From the NCBI GenBank assembly GCA_044228285.1, contig JBGAVD010000002.1:248001-312000 (forward strand): a stretch of 64,000 bases of DNA, read 5' to 3'. Positions within the stretch are counted from its first letter, which is position 1. Every line of letters starts with the position of its first letter. The notes under the pieces are model-generated. The model did no database searches, had not been told where the DNA came from, and was given only the letters and a program-made list of their open reading frames with translations. Positions 49,117-57,390 of this stretch are shown piece after piece. Made by a program: the position numbers and the translations under genes. The stretch comes from JBBATK01 sp044228285. GTDB lineage: Bacteria > Bacteroidota > Ignavibacteria > Kapaibacteriales > NICIL-2.

Positions 49117-50433
49117 TTAGCCTTGAAAGCGTTTTTCGAGACCTTGCCACACTTGATAGTAATCGTGTTGTAATTCACCGATCGACATCGCATGCTGTGT
49201 TGTCTGAACAGCCATACGCGTTTCAAACATGAATGCGAGCGTGTGCTCTTGCTTGTGAGGCTTTAGGTCGGCATTTGTTGCTTTGTCGAAGGTGGTTGCA
49301 TCGGGTCCGTGACCACTCATGCAGTTGTGTAGGGAGCAACCGCCAGGGACAAATCCTTCTTCTTTTGCATCATAAATGCCCCAGATGAGTCCCATAAACT
49401 CGCTCATGAAATTGCGGTGGAACCAAGGTGGGCGAAAGGTGTGTTCTGCAACTGACCAGCGCTCTGGGAAGATCACGAAATCACAGTTTGCTGTGCCTGG
49501 CGTATCGGTAGGCGAGGTCAGCACTGTGTAGATGGATGGATCGGAGTGATCGAAGTTAACGGTATTCACACACTGGAATGTAGTGAGATCATACTTGTAT
49601 GGCGCATAGTTGCCATGCCAGGCAACCACATTCAATGGAGAATGATTGATAGGTGCAGCCCAGAGGTTGCCTTGAAACTTTGCCACAACTTCAAAAGAAC
49701 CTTCACGGTCTTCATAGGCAGCAACTGGAGTAAGGAACATACGAGGATAAGCCAGACCGTTTGCTCCGATGGGCCCTAGATCTGGCAGACGAAACAGTGC
49801 GCCATAGTTTTCGAGTACATAGCCTCTGGCTTGTCCGTCTGGCACGACCACACGGAATTTCACACCACGTGGAATCACACAGATGTCGCCTGGCTTTACT
49901 TCGAGAATACCGAGCTCCGTGTGCAAACGTAGTGCACCAAGTTGAGGTACAATAAGGAGCTCACCATCAGCAGAGTAGAAGAAACGATCAGTCATGTCTG
50001 CCGTACAAGCATAGATGTGGATCGCCACACCACTTTGCGCAGCGCAATCACCATTGCCACCCAAGGTTACAAGTCCTGCAACAAAGTCTGTGGGTGTAGA
50101 TGGTATTGGCAGCGGACTCCAGCGCAACTGATTAGGTGAAGCTGGGATCTCGTTAAAAGGTGCTGATCGCAATAGGCCATTGTCGATGCGTACAAAAGGT
50201 TTGTGCACAACCGACGGACGAATGCGGTGCATCCACGTACGCTTGTTCGATGCGCGGGGCGCAGTAAACGCAGTGCCGCTGAGTTGTTCGATGTACAGGC
50301 CGAGAGGAACATGCTGCGGGGAGTTCTGTCGCGGTGGTAGAGCACCGGGCAATGCCTCGGTAGAGAATTCATTGCCGAAACCGCTCATATAGTGCAGCGT
50401 ACGGTCTACCAATGTCTGGCTAATAGTATTCAT
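49117..50433 (-). CDS. hmgA: homogentisate 1,2-dioxygenase
   Basis: The ATG at 50433 (MNTISQTL) gives 438 residues, the usual family length; the frame upstream runs into tRNA-Arg and is not coding. The family pattern is clear: HYMSGFGNEFSTEALPGALPPRQNSPQ near the N-terminus, VIPRGVKFRV, WHGNYAPYKYDL, PPWFHRNFMSEFMGLIWGIYDAKEEGFVPGGCSLHNCMSGHGPD with the iron-binding His and Glu region. It opens the ring of homogentisate in tyrosine and phenylalanine breakdown. It lies 35 nt after tRNA-Arg on the same strand and could share its transcript. Confidence 0.95.
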   Translation of the reverse strand: MNTISQTLVDRTLHYMSGFGNEFSTEALPGALPPRQNSPQHVPLGLYIEQLSGTAFTAPRASNKRTWMHRIRPSVVHKPFVRIDNGLLRSAPFNEIPASPNQLRWSPLPIPSTPTDFVAGLVTLGGNGDCAAQSGVAIHIYACTADMTDRFFYSADGELLIVPQLGALRLHTELGILEVKPGDICVIPRGVKFRVVVPDGQARGYVLENYGALFRLPDLGPIGANGLAYPRMFLTPVAAYEDREGSFEVVAKFQGNLWAAPINHSPLNVVAWHGNYAPYKYDLTTFQCVNTVNFDHSDPSIYTVLTSPTDTPGTANCDFVIFPERWSVAEHTFRPPWFHRNFMSEFMGLIWGIYDAKEEGFVPGGCSLHNCMSGHGPDATTFDKATNADLKPHKQEHTLAFMFETRMAVQTTQHAMSIGELQHDYYQVWQGLEKRFQG

Positions 50434-50467
50434 CAGTTTTCTGCCTTGCCGTTGATGGAGGGGAGTG

Positions 50468-50541
50468 CACGCCCGACAGGATTCGAACCTGTGACCCACA
50501 GCTTAGAAGGCTGTTGCTCTATCCAGCTGAGCTACGGGCGC
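50468..50541 (-). tRNA. tRNA-Arg (TCT)
   Basis: The minus strand folds with acceptor GCGCCCG pairing with CGGGCGT (one G-U), the D-arm GCTCAGCTGGATAGAGC, an anticodon loop CTTCTAA (anticodon TCT) and a T-arm ACAGGTTCGAATCCTGT. The discriminator is G, as usual for arginine. No CCA is encoded. Confidence 0.94.
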
Positions 50542-50920
50542 GTAAGATTGCTACTGGAATCCTGCAAAAATAGGAATGTCGAGGATTCAAGCAGCTAAAA
50601 TCCTTTGTATCGAGGCAACAACAGCCTGTTCAGTATCTTAGCAAGAGGCGTTTGTAACGCGAAGAAGGGGAGCAGAGATGATTCTGGGGCAGAACCAGCA
50701 GATTTGTGCGAGCTGTACATTCTGCGAGATGCTGTGCTCCGTTGCACATTCTTGCGCAGCTGAGTACTGCTGAGTACTGCTGTGTACTGTTTTGCTGCTG
50801 TTGCTATCTCCTCCTTTTTCCTGTGAAACTCCAAGTACACTGTTCCAACGCGATATCACGAAACGTGTTGTTGTTGAACTGGAGTAGCGAAGGTCCTGAC
50901 AGTTGATTTCTTTTCCACTA
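50542..50920. other. intergenic with a 10-bp tandem repeat
   Basis: A 379-bp divergent region between tRNA-Arg and the nuclease gene. It holds three 10-bp tandem copies (TGAGTACTGC, TGAGTACTGC, TGTGTACTGT) at 50761-50790. No gene is supported. Confidence 0.55.
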
Positions 50921-51826
50921 ATGAATCTCATGAATCGCAAATACCGTCAATTCGCCAGCATCATCATTGCTCTCGCCCTTGTTTTCATGCTCGTTCGAGG
51001 CATCGTTCGTAGCTGCAACACACTTTCAGGTACTGATAGTTCGGGGCAGGTGTTGGATGGTGGTGGACGGTATGTCGGCGAAGTGAATCTCAATAACCCG
51101 GATATTCACTGTGCTCTTGGTATTCCGGCGCTACGCGCCGATGTTGAGAGTTCTATCATTAAGCGTTCGCAGTACATGACCTCGTACAACAACTCTACCC
51201 ACAATCCAAACTGGGTGAGTTACAACCTCAGCAAGTGGTGGTATGGTGATGCTCCCAGACACCGCGGCGAGTTTCTGCCGGATCCAGATTTAGATCCAGA
51301 TCTCTTTCACACACTACATCGTGATTACACTCGCAGCGGTTATGATCGCGGACATATGGTGCGTAGTGAAGAGCGCACACGTAACGATGCAGATAACCTG
51401 AGCACCTTTTACACCACAAACTTGTTGCCTCAGTATCATGAACTCAACGCTGGTCCCTGGCTCATGCTTGAGGACTACTGCGAGATGTTGTGTAAGCGCG
51501 AAGACAAAGAACTCTATGTAGTTGCAGGTCCTCTCTATGAAGAGGATAGAGGTGTCATCGGACGTGACGTGAAAGTCCCATCCTCCTGCTTTAAAATTGT
51601 CGTCGTACTCTCAAAAGGTCAAGGATTGAAGGACATCACAGCCAACACACCTGTCATCGCCGTCAGTATGCCGAATAGCAGAGATATTGCCTCGGAACAT
51701 TGGAGCTCATATGTCTGCACCGTTCGCGATATCGAAGCTCGTAGTGGAATGGACTTTTTAACTGCCCTTCCAAAAGAACTTCAGGACAAAGTTGAGTTGA
51801 CTCGCTACCAACTGCTTGTTCCTTGA
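50921..51826 (+). CDS. DNA/RNA non-specific endonuclease (DRGH/NUC1 family), membrane-anchored
   Basis: I use the ATG at 50921 (MNLMNRKYRQFASIIIALALVFMLVRG) rather than the upstream TTG. The N-terminal hydrophobic segment is a signal anchor, so the enzyme should sit in the periplasm or outside. The catalytic motif is YDRGHMV (His in DRGH), followed by STFYTTNLLPQYHELNAGPW with the metal-binding Asn, and ELYVVAGPLY. These ββα-metal nucleases cut DNA and RNA without sequence preference and often serve nutrient scavenging. About 301 residues. Confidence 0.9.
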   Translation: MNLMNRKYRQFASIIIALALVFMLVRGIVRSCNTLSGTDSSGQVLDGGGRYVGEVNLNNPDIHCALGIPALRADVESSIIKRSQYMTSYNNSTHNPNWVSYNLSKWWYGDAPRHRGEFLPDPDLDPDLFHTLHRDYTRSGYDRGHMVRSEERTRNDADNLSTFYTTNLLPQYHELNAGPWLMLEDYCEMLCKREDKELYVVAGPLYEEDRGVIGRDVKVPSSCFKIVVVLSKGQGLKDITANTPVIAVSMPNSRDIASEHWSSYVCTVRDIEARSGMDFLTALPKELQDKVELTRYQLLVP

Positions 51827-51893
51827 TCTCTCGATCTCCTATGATGCGAGAGCTGGTTGTGTTCCGTGACTAGTTCAGTGTCGTGACGTTGTT

Positions 51894-51916
51894 GTGTCAC
51901 GACTTTGTTGTGACAC
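51894..51916. repeat. REP-type palindrome copy
   Basis: GTGTCACGAC, a TTT loop, then GTTGTGACAC (9 of 10 pairs). It has the same GTCACGAC core as the 45.0- and 57.5-kb repeats. It follows the nuclease gene and precedes the SRAP gene. Confidence 0.7.
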
Positions 51917-52084
51917 GCTCTTGCGCGTGAAGATATCTGCTTCTCACAACTACTCAACAACAGTACTTGTAGAGTTGTTAGGTGTTATCGAGCATTGATG
52001 TTGATCATATCCTACACAAAACCATTTGCTTCTCTTGAGTTTGACACAATCAATCGCTAGCGAAGGATCATCCATTACACCTGC

Positions 52085-52092
52085 TATATTTG
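52085..52092 (+). promoter_or_regulatory. -7 promoter element right before the SRAP start
   Basis: TATATTTG at 52085-52092 matches the Bacteroidota TAnnTTTG consensus and lies four bases before the ATG at 52097. If it is used, transcription would start at or just beyond the ATG, giving a leaderless mRNA. No well-spaced TTTG -33 element is visible. Confidence 0.4.
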
Positions 52093-52096
52093 CCGC

Positions 52097-52846
52097 ATGT
52101 GTTTTCACTTCTCCATATCGCGTGATATAGCCGACATCAAGGACCACTACCAGCGTTTGTTTGGTTTGGATGATATGGAGGTGGATGATTCCGACTTTGA
52201 TAAGATCTTTCATGCCAATGCCTTTACCTTCCCGCTCTTGCCAGTAGTTACTGCTGCAGAGCCACAGCGCTTGCAGTTCTTCCATTGGGGACTTATCCCT
52301 AAATGGCAGAAGAGCAGAGAAGAGGCTTTGAAGTTTCGGAGCAATACACTAAATGCACGAAGCGAAACCATTTTCGAGAAAGCATCATTTCGTGCCAGTA
52401 TTATGCAGAAGCGCTGTCTGGTTCCAACTACTGGCTTCTTCGAGTCACTGCATGTTGGCAAGAAAACCTATCCATTTTTCATAGGCCTGCGTTCGCACGA
52501 TATATTCTCGTTCGGTGCTATACACGAAGAGTGGCTTGATAAAGAGAGTGGCGAGATATTCAAAACCTTTAGCATCTGTACTCATGCTGCAGCGCCGCTG
52601 ATAGCCAAAATCCACAACACCAAAGAGCGTCAACCACTCATGCTCAGTGGCCACGCAGAAGAGCAGTGGCTTAATACCAGTCTTGATAAAGAAGCAGTTC
52701 AAGCACTGTTCCATAGCGTTGACGATGAGCAATTAGAAGCGCATAGTGTATCCAAACTCCTTCACTCTCAACGCGAGTACTCTAACATCCCAGAAGTCCT
52801 GGATACTGTAGAATACCCAGAATTGCGCGATTTTTCGCTCAAATAG
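52097..52846 (+). CDS. SRAP-domain protein (YedK/HMCES type)
   Basis: The 249-residue product begins Met-Cys, and after Met removal Cys2 is the catalytic residue that forms a thiazolidine crosslink with abasic sites in single-stranded DNA. Other SRAP marks are FFHWGLIPKW, FRSNTLNARSETIFEKASFR, KRCLVPTTGFFES (catalytic Glu) and IAKIHNTKERQPLML (catalytic His). It shields abasic sites during replication. It stands next to a damage-induced repressor and, further on, translesion polymerase genes, which fits a damage-response role. Confidence 0.93.
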   Translation: MCFHFSISRDIADIKDHYQRLFGLDDMEVDDSDFDKIFHANAFTFPLLPVVTAAEPQRLQFFHWGLIPKWQKSREEALKFRSNTLNARSETIFEKASFRASIMQKRCLVPTTGFFESLHVGKKTYPFFIGLRSHDIFSFGAIHEEWLDKESGEIFKTFSICTHAAAPLIAKIHNTKERQPLMLSGHAEEQWLNTSLDKEAVQALFHSVDDEQLEAHSVSKLLHSQREYSNIPEVLDTVEYPELRDFSLK

Positions 52847-52869
52847 CCTCTCAAAAAAAATATTTTCTC

Positions 52870-52904
52870 TACAATTTGTATAATGATTCTACATTTCGTA
52901 GAAT
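52870..52904 (+). promoter_or_regulatory. promoter with overlapping palindromes (probable operator)
   Basis: TACAA-T-TTGTA (52870-52880) and ATTCTAC-ATTTC-GTAGAAT (52886-52904, perfect 7-bp arms) flank and overlap a TATAAT box at 52879-52884. This lies between the SRAP gene and the S24 repressor gene. The arrangement suggests an operator, perhaps for the repressor itself. The leader to the ATG at 53096 would be about 200 nt. Confidence 0.5.
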
Positions 52905-53095
52905 TGCACTGTGATCAGCGCGCAACTCTTCTCTGCCCCTGTTTCACTCGAAAGGGTGAGTAATAGTCTGACAGACAGACACACGACAGATAGGCAATCA
53001 GACAGAGAACTCATAGCCGCTTTTGCGTGTGGGTCGCAGTAGAGTAATCGTGCATTTAGGTGCATGTACATGTATAACACAGCAAGGGAAAGTGT

Positions 53096-53980
53096 ATGGC
53101 AAGAGTACATAAGGCAGCGGACAAGCAAGCGAAGCTCTCAACGCAGGCATCGCAGCAAAAGCAAGCATCTGCGCAGGCGCAGGGTATGAGTATTGCCGAG
53201 CAAATAGGTGCGCGGCATAAGACTGCTCGCACAGAAGTCTTGAAGATGTCGGTAACAGAGTATAGCAAGCGATTCCATGTTGCTGCAGCTAGTGTCTATG
53301 CCTGGGAGAACGGAACGCGGAGCATACCATCTGAAGTGTTGCGGAGCTTAGAAAGTGAGCATGACATTTCAACTAGTTGGATATACAACGGTACCGAGCC
53401 AATGCTTATTCGTCGTGGTGTACAAGCTGCATCATCAGAGAAGGCACCAAGCATACAGAGCATGCTAGAAACGAGCGCATCGGCTACGCTCGAGCAATTA
53501 CAGGCTATCAATGAGTATTTACAACGTGCTGGAAAGGCGATATCGTCTCTGTCGCGTGAAGTGTTCACCCTCGACCCTGAGCGTCACCGCAATACACGTT
53601 TCCCATTAATGGCGAGCAGCGTGAGTGCAGGTTCACCTGTGTCAACGAGTGATGATACCGTAAGTGTTGATATAGTGGAGTTTCTGGTGAATAATCCTGA
53701 GCATACCTTTTTTGTCAATGTCGTTGGCGATTCCATGAAGGATATCGGCATCTATGATTCTGATACCCTCATTATTGATCGTTCCATCGTTCCAAAATCC
53801 GGCGAGATTATCGTTGCACGGGTTTTCAATGAACTCACAGTTAAACGTTTTGTCCGCAATGGAAAGCGAGTCATCCTGGCTGCTGAGAACAAAGCGCATA
53901 AGAATATTGAAGTCACCGAGGATATGGATTTCTCCATTATCGGAGTAGTTACTACCTCGATCAAAAAGTTTCGTCGTTAA
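53096..53980 (+). CDS. self-cleaving XRE-S24 repressor (LexA/UmuD-like)
   Basis: The 294-residue product has a polar Gln/Ala-rich N-terminal tail (1-30), an XRE helix-turn-helix (about 33-105, VTEYSKRFHVAAASVYAWENGTRSIPSEVL), a linker (105-165) and an S24 peptidase domain. Ala178-Gly179 is the likely cleavage site, Ser213 (GDSM) and Lys250 (ELTVKRF) the catalytic dyad. The Gly-to-Ser distance (34) and Ser-to-Lys distance (37) equal those of E. coli LexA (85, 119, 156). It should cleave itself with RecA on single-stranded DNA and so control the damage genes around it. The XRE domain differs from the winged helix of true LexA. AAGGGAA precedes the ATG. Confidence 0.9.
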   Translation: MARVHKAADKQAKLSTQASQQKQASAQAQGMSIAEQIGARHKTARTEVLKMSVTEYSKRFHVAAASVYAWENGTRSIPSEVLRSLESEHDISTSWIYNGTEPMLIRRGVQAASSEKAPSIQSMLETSASATLEQLQAINEYLQRAGKAISSLSREVFTLDPERHRNTRFPLMASSVSAGSPVSTSDDTVSVDIVEFLVNNPEHTFFVNVVGDSMKDIGIYDSDTLIIDRSIVPKSGEIIVARVFNELTVKRFVRNGKRVILAAENKAHKNIEVTEDMDFSIIGVVTTSIKKFRR

Positions 53981-54484
53981 CAATAAGGTCGGTAACCTAA
54001 GTCCCTGCCTCTTCAAAATAGCAGTGTCTTCTGTCGCCGATACCGTCTCCCGCTCACAGAGTCTTTTTCTTACACAGGCATGCTTCGCATGCATGTTCTC
54101 AAATGCCTTAAGCACTCCGCTTGCGTATTACAGGTGATGAAGATCAAGCTGTACTACAACGGAGAATCATAGCAGAGAAAGACAAGAGAAAGCAGATGCA
54201 TTCTGCTCACACTCAAAGGACGCTACGCCCTAGGCCTGCTCTACACACAGATCAAGCCCTAAGGATCGGCACCCTGAAGTGAACCGCCGCCGCTCAAGGC
54301 ACTGTAGACCTAAGCATACTCAATCTGTGCTCTATTGCACGGACAGAGCGTGAACTGCCTGAACTGAATAGTCTGATGCAGAGAGTGATATGATCGAGAT
54401 TTCTTCTGTTGCCCTCTGGTGCGGGAATTCCCCCCATCCCGAGCAGAGGGCAGACAGATTATACACCTGATACACCATGATGCG

Positions 54485-54513
54485 GCTGCATGGACACTCG
54501 TTGTCCATGCAGC
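54485..54513. repeat. perfect 12-bp hairpin
   Basis: GCTGCATGGACA, loop CTCGT, then the exact complement (54502-54513). No T-run follows on the plus strand, so it is not a simple terminator. It could be a protein-binding site or an RNA structure in the imuB leader. Confidence 0.65.
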
Positions 54514-54634
54514 AAGGGGGCTGCAAAGACAGCGTCGACCTGATCTATGCTGCATTCGCTGGTCCACCTTCGTGAGCCATCGCATAAGCACAGACAAGGA
54601 ACGGCTGAGCAGGAAGAAGCTGAGGAAGCTACTC

Positions 54635-54702
54635 GAAGATTGATAAGAAGATTGATAGAAGATTGATAGGAAGTTGATAGGAAGTTGATTGGAAGTTGAT
54701 AG
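54635..54702. repeat. six copies of an 11-bp tandem repeat
   Basis: Units GAAGATTGATA at 54635, 54647 and 54658, then GAAGTTGATAG-like units at 54670, 54681 and 54692. Copy number in such arrays can vary, and this one is 68 bp upstream of imuB. Confidence 0.8.
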
Positions 54703-54719
54703 GAAGAGTTGAGATGAAG

Positions 54720-54737
54720 CTATCAGTGCGCTGATAG
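54720..54737 (+). promoter_or_regulatory. operator-like palindrome before imuB
   Basis: CTATCAG-TGCG-CTGATAG, perfect 7-bp arms, ends 32 bp before the imuB ATG. It could be a repressor site, although its sequence differs from the palindrome at 52886-52904. Confidence 0.45.
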
Positions 54738-54769
54738 GAAGTACACAGGATGCGGATAGGAAAGAGACC

Positions 54770-55936
54770 ATGGCTCGTCGTTTACACATTGCTTGTTTTC
54801 ACATACCAGATTTCCCGGCTGTAGCCCTACGGCGCGCCGAGCGTATTGATGGGGATGTGATTGTTGTACAGAAGAACAGTGTGATATCCTGTACAGCTGG
54901 AGCCAGGAAGAGAGGAGTGGAGATTGGAGATAGTAGTCAGAGAGCAGAGCGTTTAGCGCCAGACGCGCAGATCTACATGCGTAAGTACGTTACGGAGCTA
55001 AGTGTTTGGGAAGAGGTCTTGCAGGCTTTGTACACCATAACGCCGCATATCATGGAGCTGCGCATGGGAACTGCTGCGCTGCATGCGATGGATGCTCAGA
55101 AGTTGCGACTCTTTGCAGAGCAGTACCAAGCTTGTGTTGGGGTAGCATCCGCACGACTGAGCGCAGAGCTCGCTGCTTACAGTTGTGTTCCAGGTTCGCT
55201 GCACTTCATTGATGATTCAGACATACAATCCTTTCTGCGCGATTGTCCAGTTGAACTCCTACGCTTTTATGCAGTAGAGGAAGAGTGTATTGAGAAGCTG
55301 CAGCTCTTTGGCTTGAATAGTCTCTCGGCAGTATCGACCCTGAGTCAACGTCACCTCGTTGCTCAATTCGGTGCCGAAGGTAAACGACTTGGAACGGTAG
55401 TGCAAGACCTTCTACGTGATAGACGTAGTCCCTTGCCTTTCTTCCAGCCTCCGCAACCCATTAGTGCCTCACTACAGTTCGAGCAGTCTGTACGCGAACC
55501 GCGTGAACTGGTGGCGGCTCTGCGAGATCTGGTAGCGAAGAACTTTCAAGAGCTACTGAGTGTGTACGGTCGACAATGTTGCTGGATTGGTATACGCATG
55601 ATTCAATCGCATATGCACCCGCTCTATGCGCGACGTATCCTGAAACAAGCATGCGATAGCATCGACTCTATACGCACCGCAGCCGAAATCCTGCTCCGGA
55701 GCATGATGCAAGGCAAGGAGTGCTCCGAACTGCGCTTTGAACTCGGAGGCCTAGTTCAAGCTACCGCCTTACAACTCAGCTTTCTTAGCGAACGCATAGA
55801 ACCTGCTGTTATCGCCCGCAAAGTCGAACAACGATATCCACATAGCATGTTCAAAGCAGAAGTCCGTAATGCTTCAGCCTACCTCGCTGAAGATCGCTAC
55901 ACTCTGCTTCCTTATGCTAAAGAGGGCGAACGATGA
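54770..55936 (+). CDS. imuB: ImuB, Y-family polymerase-like accessory protein
   Basis: The 388-residue product starts MARRLHIACFHIPDFPAVALRRAE, the Y-family N-terminus without the catalytic Asp (ACFHIPDF where active enzymes have DxD). The second acidic motif (SxDE) is also absent at about residue 95. This is the ImuB pattern: a non-catalytic scaffold that links DnaE2 to the beta clamp. Finger, thumb-like and little-finger regions can be followed to about residue 370. It is short against ImuB proteins of about 500 residues. DnaE2 follows 1.8 kb downstream on the same strand. Confidence 0.85.
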   Translation: MARRLHIACFHIPDFPAVALRRAERIDGDVIVVQKNSVISCTAGARKRGVEIGDSSQRAERLAPDAQIYMRKYVTELSVWEEVLQALYTITPHIMELRMGTAALHAMDAQKLRLFAEQYQACVGVASARLSAELAAYSCVPGSLHFIDDSDIQSFLRDCPVELLRFYAVEEECIEKLQLFGLNSLSAVSTLSQRHLVAQFGAEGKRLGTVVQDLLRDRRSPLPFFQPPQPISASLQFEQSVREPRELVAALRDLVAKNFQELLSVYGRQCCWIGIRMIQSHMHPLYARRILKQACDSIDSIRTAAEILLRSMMQGKECSELRFELGGLVQATALQLSFLSERIEPAVIARKVEQRYPHSMFKAEVRNASAYLAEDRYTLLPYAKEGER

Positions 55937-55953
55937 AGATGCGTGATGAGTAT

Positions 55954-56018
55954 TCATCATGTGTGCTCATGATATGTACTCATGATATGTACTCGTGATG
56001 TGTATTCATGATATCTAT
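55954..56018. repeat. five degenerate copies of a 13-bp tandem repeat
   Basis: Units TCATGATATGTAC (55967, 55980) with variants at 55954, 55993 and 56006. It lies just behind imuB and before a second 13-bp array. Confidence 0.75.
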
Positions 56019-56122
56019 CAATGATGAACGCTGAGCATACGAAAGTGCATTGAATGTGTGCAGTGTGCGAAGACTATGAGCCTAGATGGAGATTGACTTT
56101 TGTGATTGTGGCGATGTCAGGC

Positions 56123-56170
56123 AAGGAATGACGCTAAGGAATGACGCTAAGGAATGACGCTAAGGAATGA
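56123..56170. repeat. perfect 13-bp tandem repeat, 3.7 copies
   Basis: AAGGAATGACGCT at 56123, 56136 and 56149 without mismatches, and a partial fourth copy to 56170. It is 77 bp upstream of the small gene at 56247, in the imuB-dnaE2 spacer. Confidence 0.9.
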
Positions 56171-56246
56171 AGATGAGCAGTGAAGAGGATTCGAAGAGTT
56201 GGTCAGTTGTTGTCGGATCAGTTGTGCAGCCGGACGGTGTATTGTC

Positions 56247-56480
56247 ATGAAAGTGAAACGCGAAAATATAGACGTGGAACTCTCTCGCGGAGAACCTCAG
56301 GTAATACACCGGAACGGCCGTCGACATCATGTACAGACTATTCAAGATCGATGGATGTACCGCTCACAATGGTGGGGCAAAGAGGAAGAGAGAGAGTATT
56401 GGCAAGTGCTATGCTCGGAGCTCAGTATAGAAATCTTTAAGCGGAATGGAAGGTGGTACGGATCACGCATTTGGGACTGA
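56247..56480 (+). CDS. DUF6504-like small protein of the mutagenesis cluster
   Basis: The ATG at 56247 gives a 77-residue protein, MKVKRENIDVELSRGEP...; the open frame further upstream is not protein-like. The pattern VQTIQDRWMYRSQWWGKEEEREYWQVL...IEIFKRNGRWYGSRIWD matches the DUF6504 domain, which is found alone next to, or fused to the C-terminus of, ImuB/Y-family proteins in other bacteria. That context supports a role with ImuB. The molecular function is unknown; Trp-rich beta strands suggest a protein or nucleic-acid binding module. Confidence 0.78.
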   Translation: MKVKRENIDVELSRGEPQVIHRNGRRHHVQTIQDRWMYRSQWWGKEEEREYWQVLCSELSIEIFKRNGRWYGSRIWD

Positions 56481-56786
56481 CATCGATTGCAGAGATGAGT
56501 AACGATACGCTCTTGTTGCTGCCCTCTGCTAGGAGCTCAGAACTGTGAATGAGATATACGCTATGCCAGAGAGGCTGCGTTTACATCAATGCAGCTGAAG
56601 CATCTGCAGCGATTTGATAACACAGTACACATGGCAATACATGAGGGTTAGTGCAGGATTATTTCGATGCGACAAATAGCGTCGCATGTAACCATACTTT
56701 TGATTGAGTCAAACAATCGTAGTGAATGAGCAGCTCGTTCACTCAATAACTATCATTCTTTCAACAATTATCTGAAGGAGTCAGTC
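56481..56786. other. intergenic, nothing recognised
   Basis: A 306-bp gap between the DUF6504-like gene and the transposase gene. No repeat or gene is evident; the RAYT ribosome-binding site (AAGGAG, 56775-56780) is at its end. Confidence 0.45.
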
Positions 56787-57332
56787 ATGAACGCCAAGAA
56801 TCAAAAAGGCATTGAAAACGAAAACTGTTATTTCCTTACCATGAGCTTCCGTGACTGGATGCCTATGGTGCTCGGAGAGCGATACTATCACGTCGCAGCA
56901 GAAGCAATCAATGAGTGTAGCAAGAAGTTTGAATGCGATGTGCTTGCCTATGTGTTTATGCCCGAGCAAGTGCAGCTCATTGTATACTTCAACAAACGTC
57001 CAGCATGCTCTGAATTCGTTCGCGAGTTTAAGCGTCTCTGCGCAGCAAAAGTGAAGAGCTTAATGAGCACTGGCCGTAGCAGCTTGATCTTCCGTCAAAT
57101 GAAAGCCGAATCTCCAGGACACGATATCAAAGTATGGAAGGCACGCTACGATGCGCTTACCATCGAACAAGAAGTCGTACTGGAAACGAAGCTTAACTAC
57201 ATTCACCTGAATCCCGTTAAGGAATCTCTGGCCTCCAGCGAGTATGACTACTATTGGTCAAGTGCACGCTGGTACCTGAATCAAAACTCCCTAAGCCCTA
57301 TACGCCTACGCCATGCTGCTTCAGTAGTATAA
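56787..57332 (+). CDS. RAYT-like (IS200/REP-type) transposase with altered HUH motif
   Basis: AAGGAG six bases before the ATG supports this start. The 181-residue product is a Y1-transposase-family protein. The strand VLAYVFMPEQVQLIVYF corresponds to the usual YVIMPNHxHLL strand but has Gln61 and Gln63 in place of the two metal-binding histidines. The later LNYIHLNPVKESLAS keeps the catalytic Tyr (Tyr138). Without HUH it may no longer cut DNA. RAYTs are domesticated transposases tied to REP palindromes, and the 122-bp palindromic repeats begin 58 bp downstream, which supports this identity. Confidence 0.8.
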   Translation: MNAKNQKGIENENCYFLTMSFRDWMPMVLGERYYHVAAEAINECSKKFECDVLAYVFMPEQVQLIVYFNKRPACSEFVREFKRLCAAKVKSLMSTGRSSLIFRQMKAESPGHDIKVWKARYDALTIEQEVVLETKLNYIHLNPVKESLASSEYDYYWSSARWYLNQNSLSPIRLRHAASVV

Positions 57333-57390
57333 TGCTAAACTACACTGTTGCACATACTCGCGTCTGCAGTCAAAGCCCATCTCGACACTA

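Larger units (their letters stand above)
53981..54769. other. long spacer before imuB with hairpin and tandem repeats
   Basis: No gene is supported in these 789 bp; a 159-codon minus-strand frame is built largely from the tandem repeat and has no family features. The hairpin, the 11-bp tandem repeats and the operator-like palindrome are listed separately. Confidence 0.5.

Noticed and set aside
50434..50499. N-terminal extension of hmgA
   Set aside because: It reads into tRNA-Arg; the ATG at 50433 gives the normal family start and length.
54310..54789. 159-codon minus-strand frame before imuB
   Set aside because: Its N-terminal part is the translation of the 11-bp tandem repeat, and it overlaps the imuB start.
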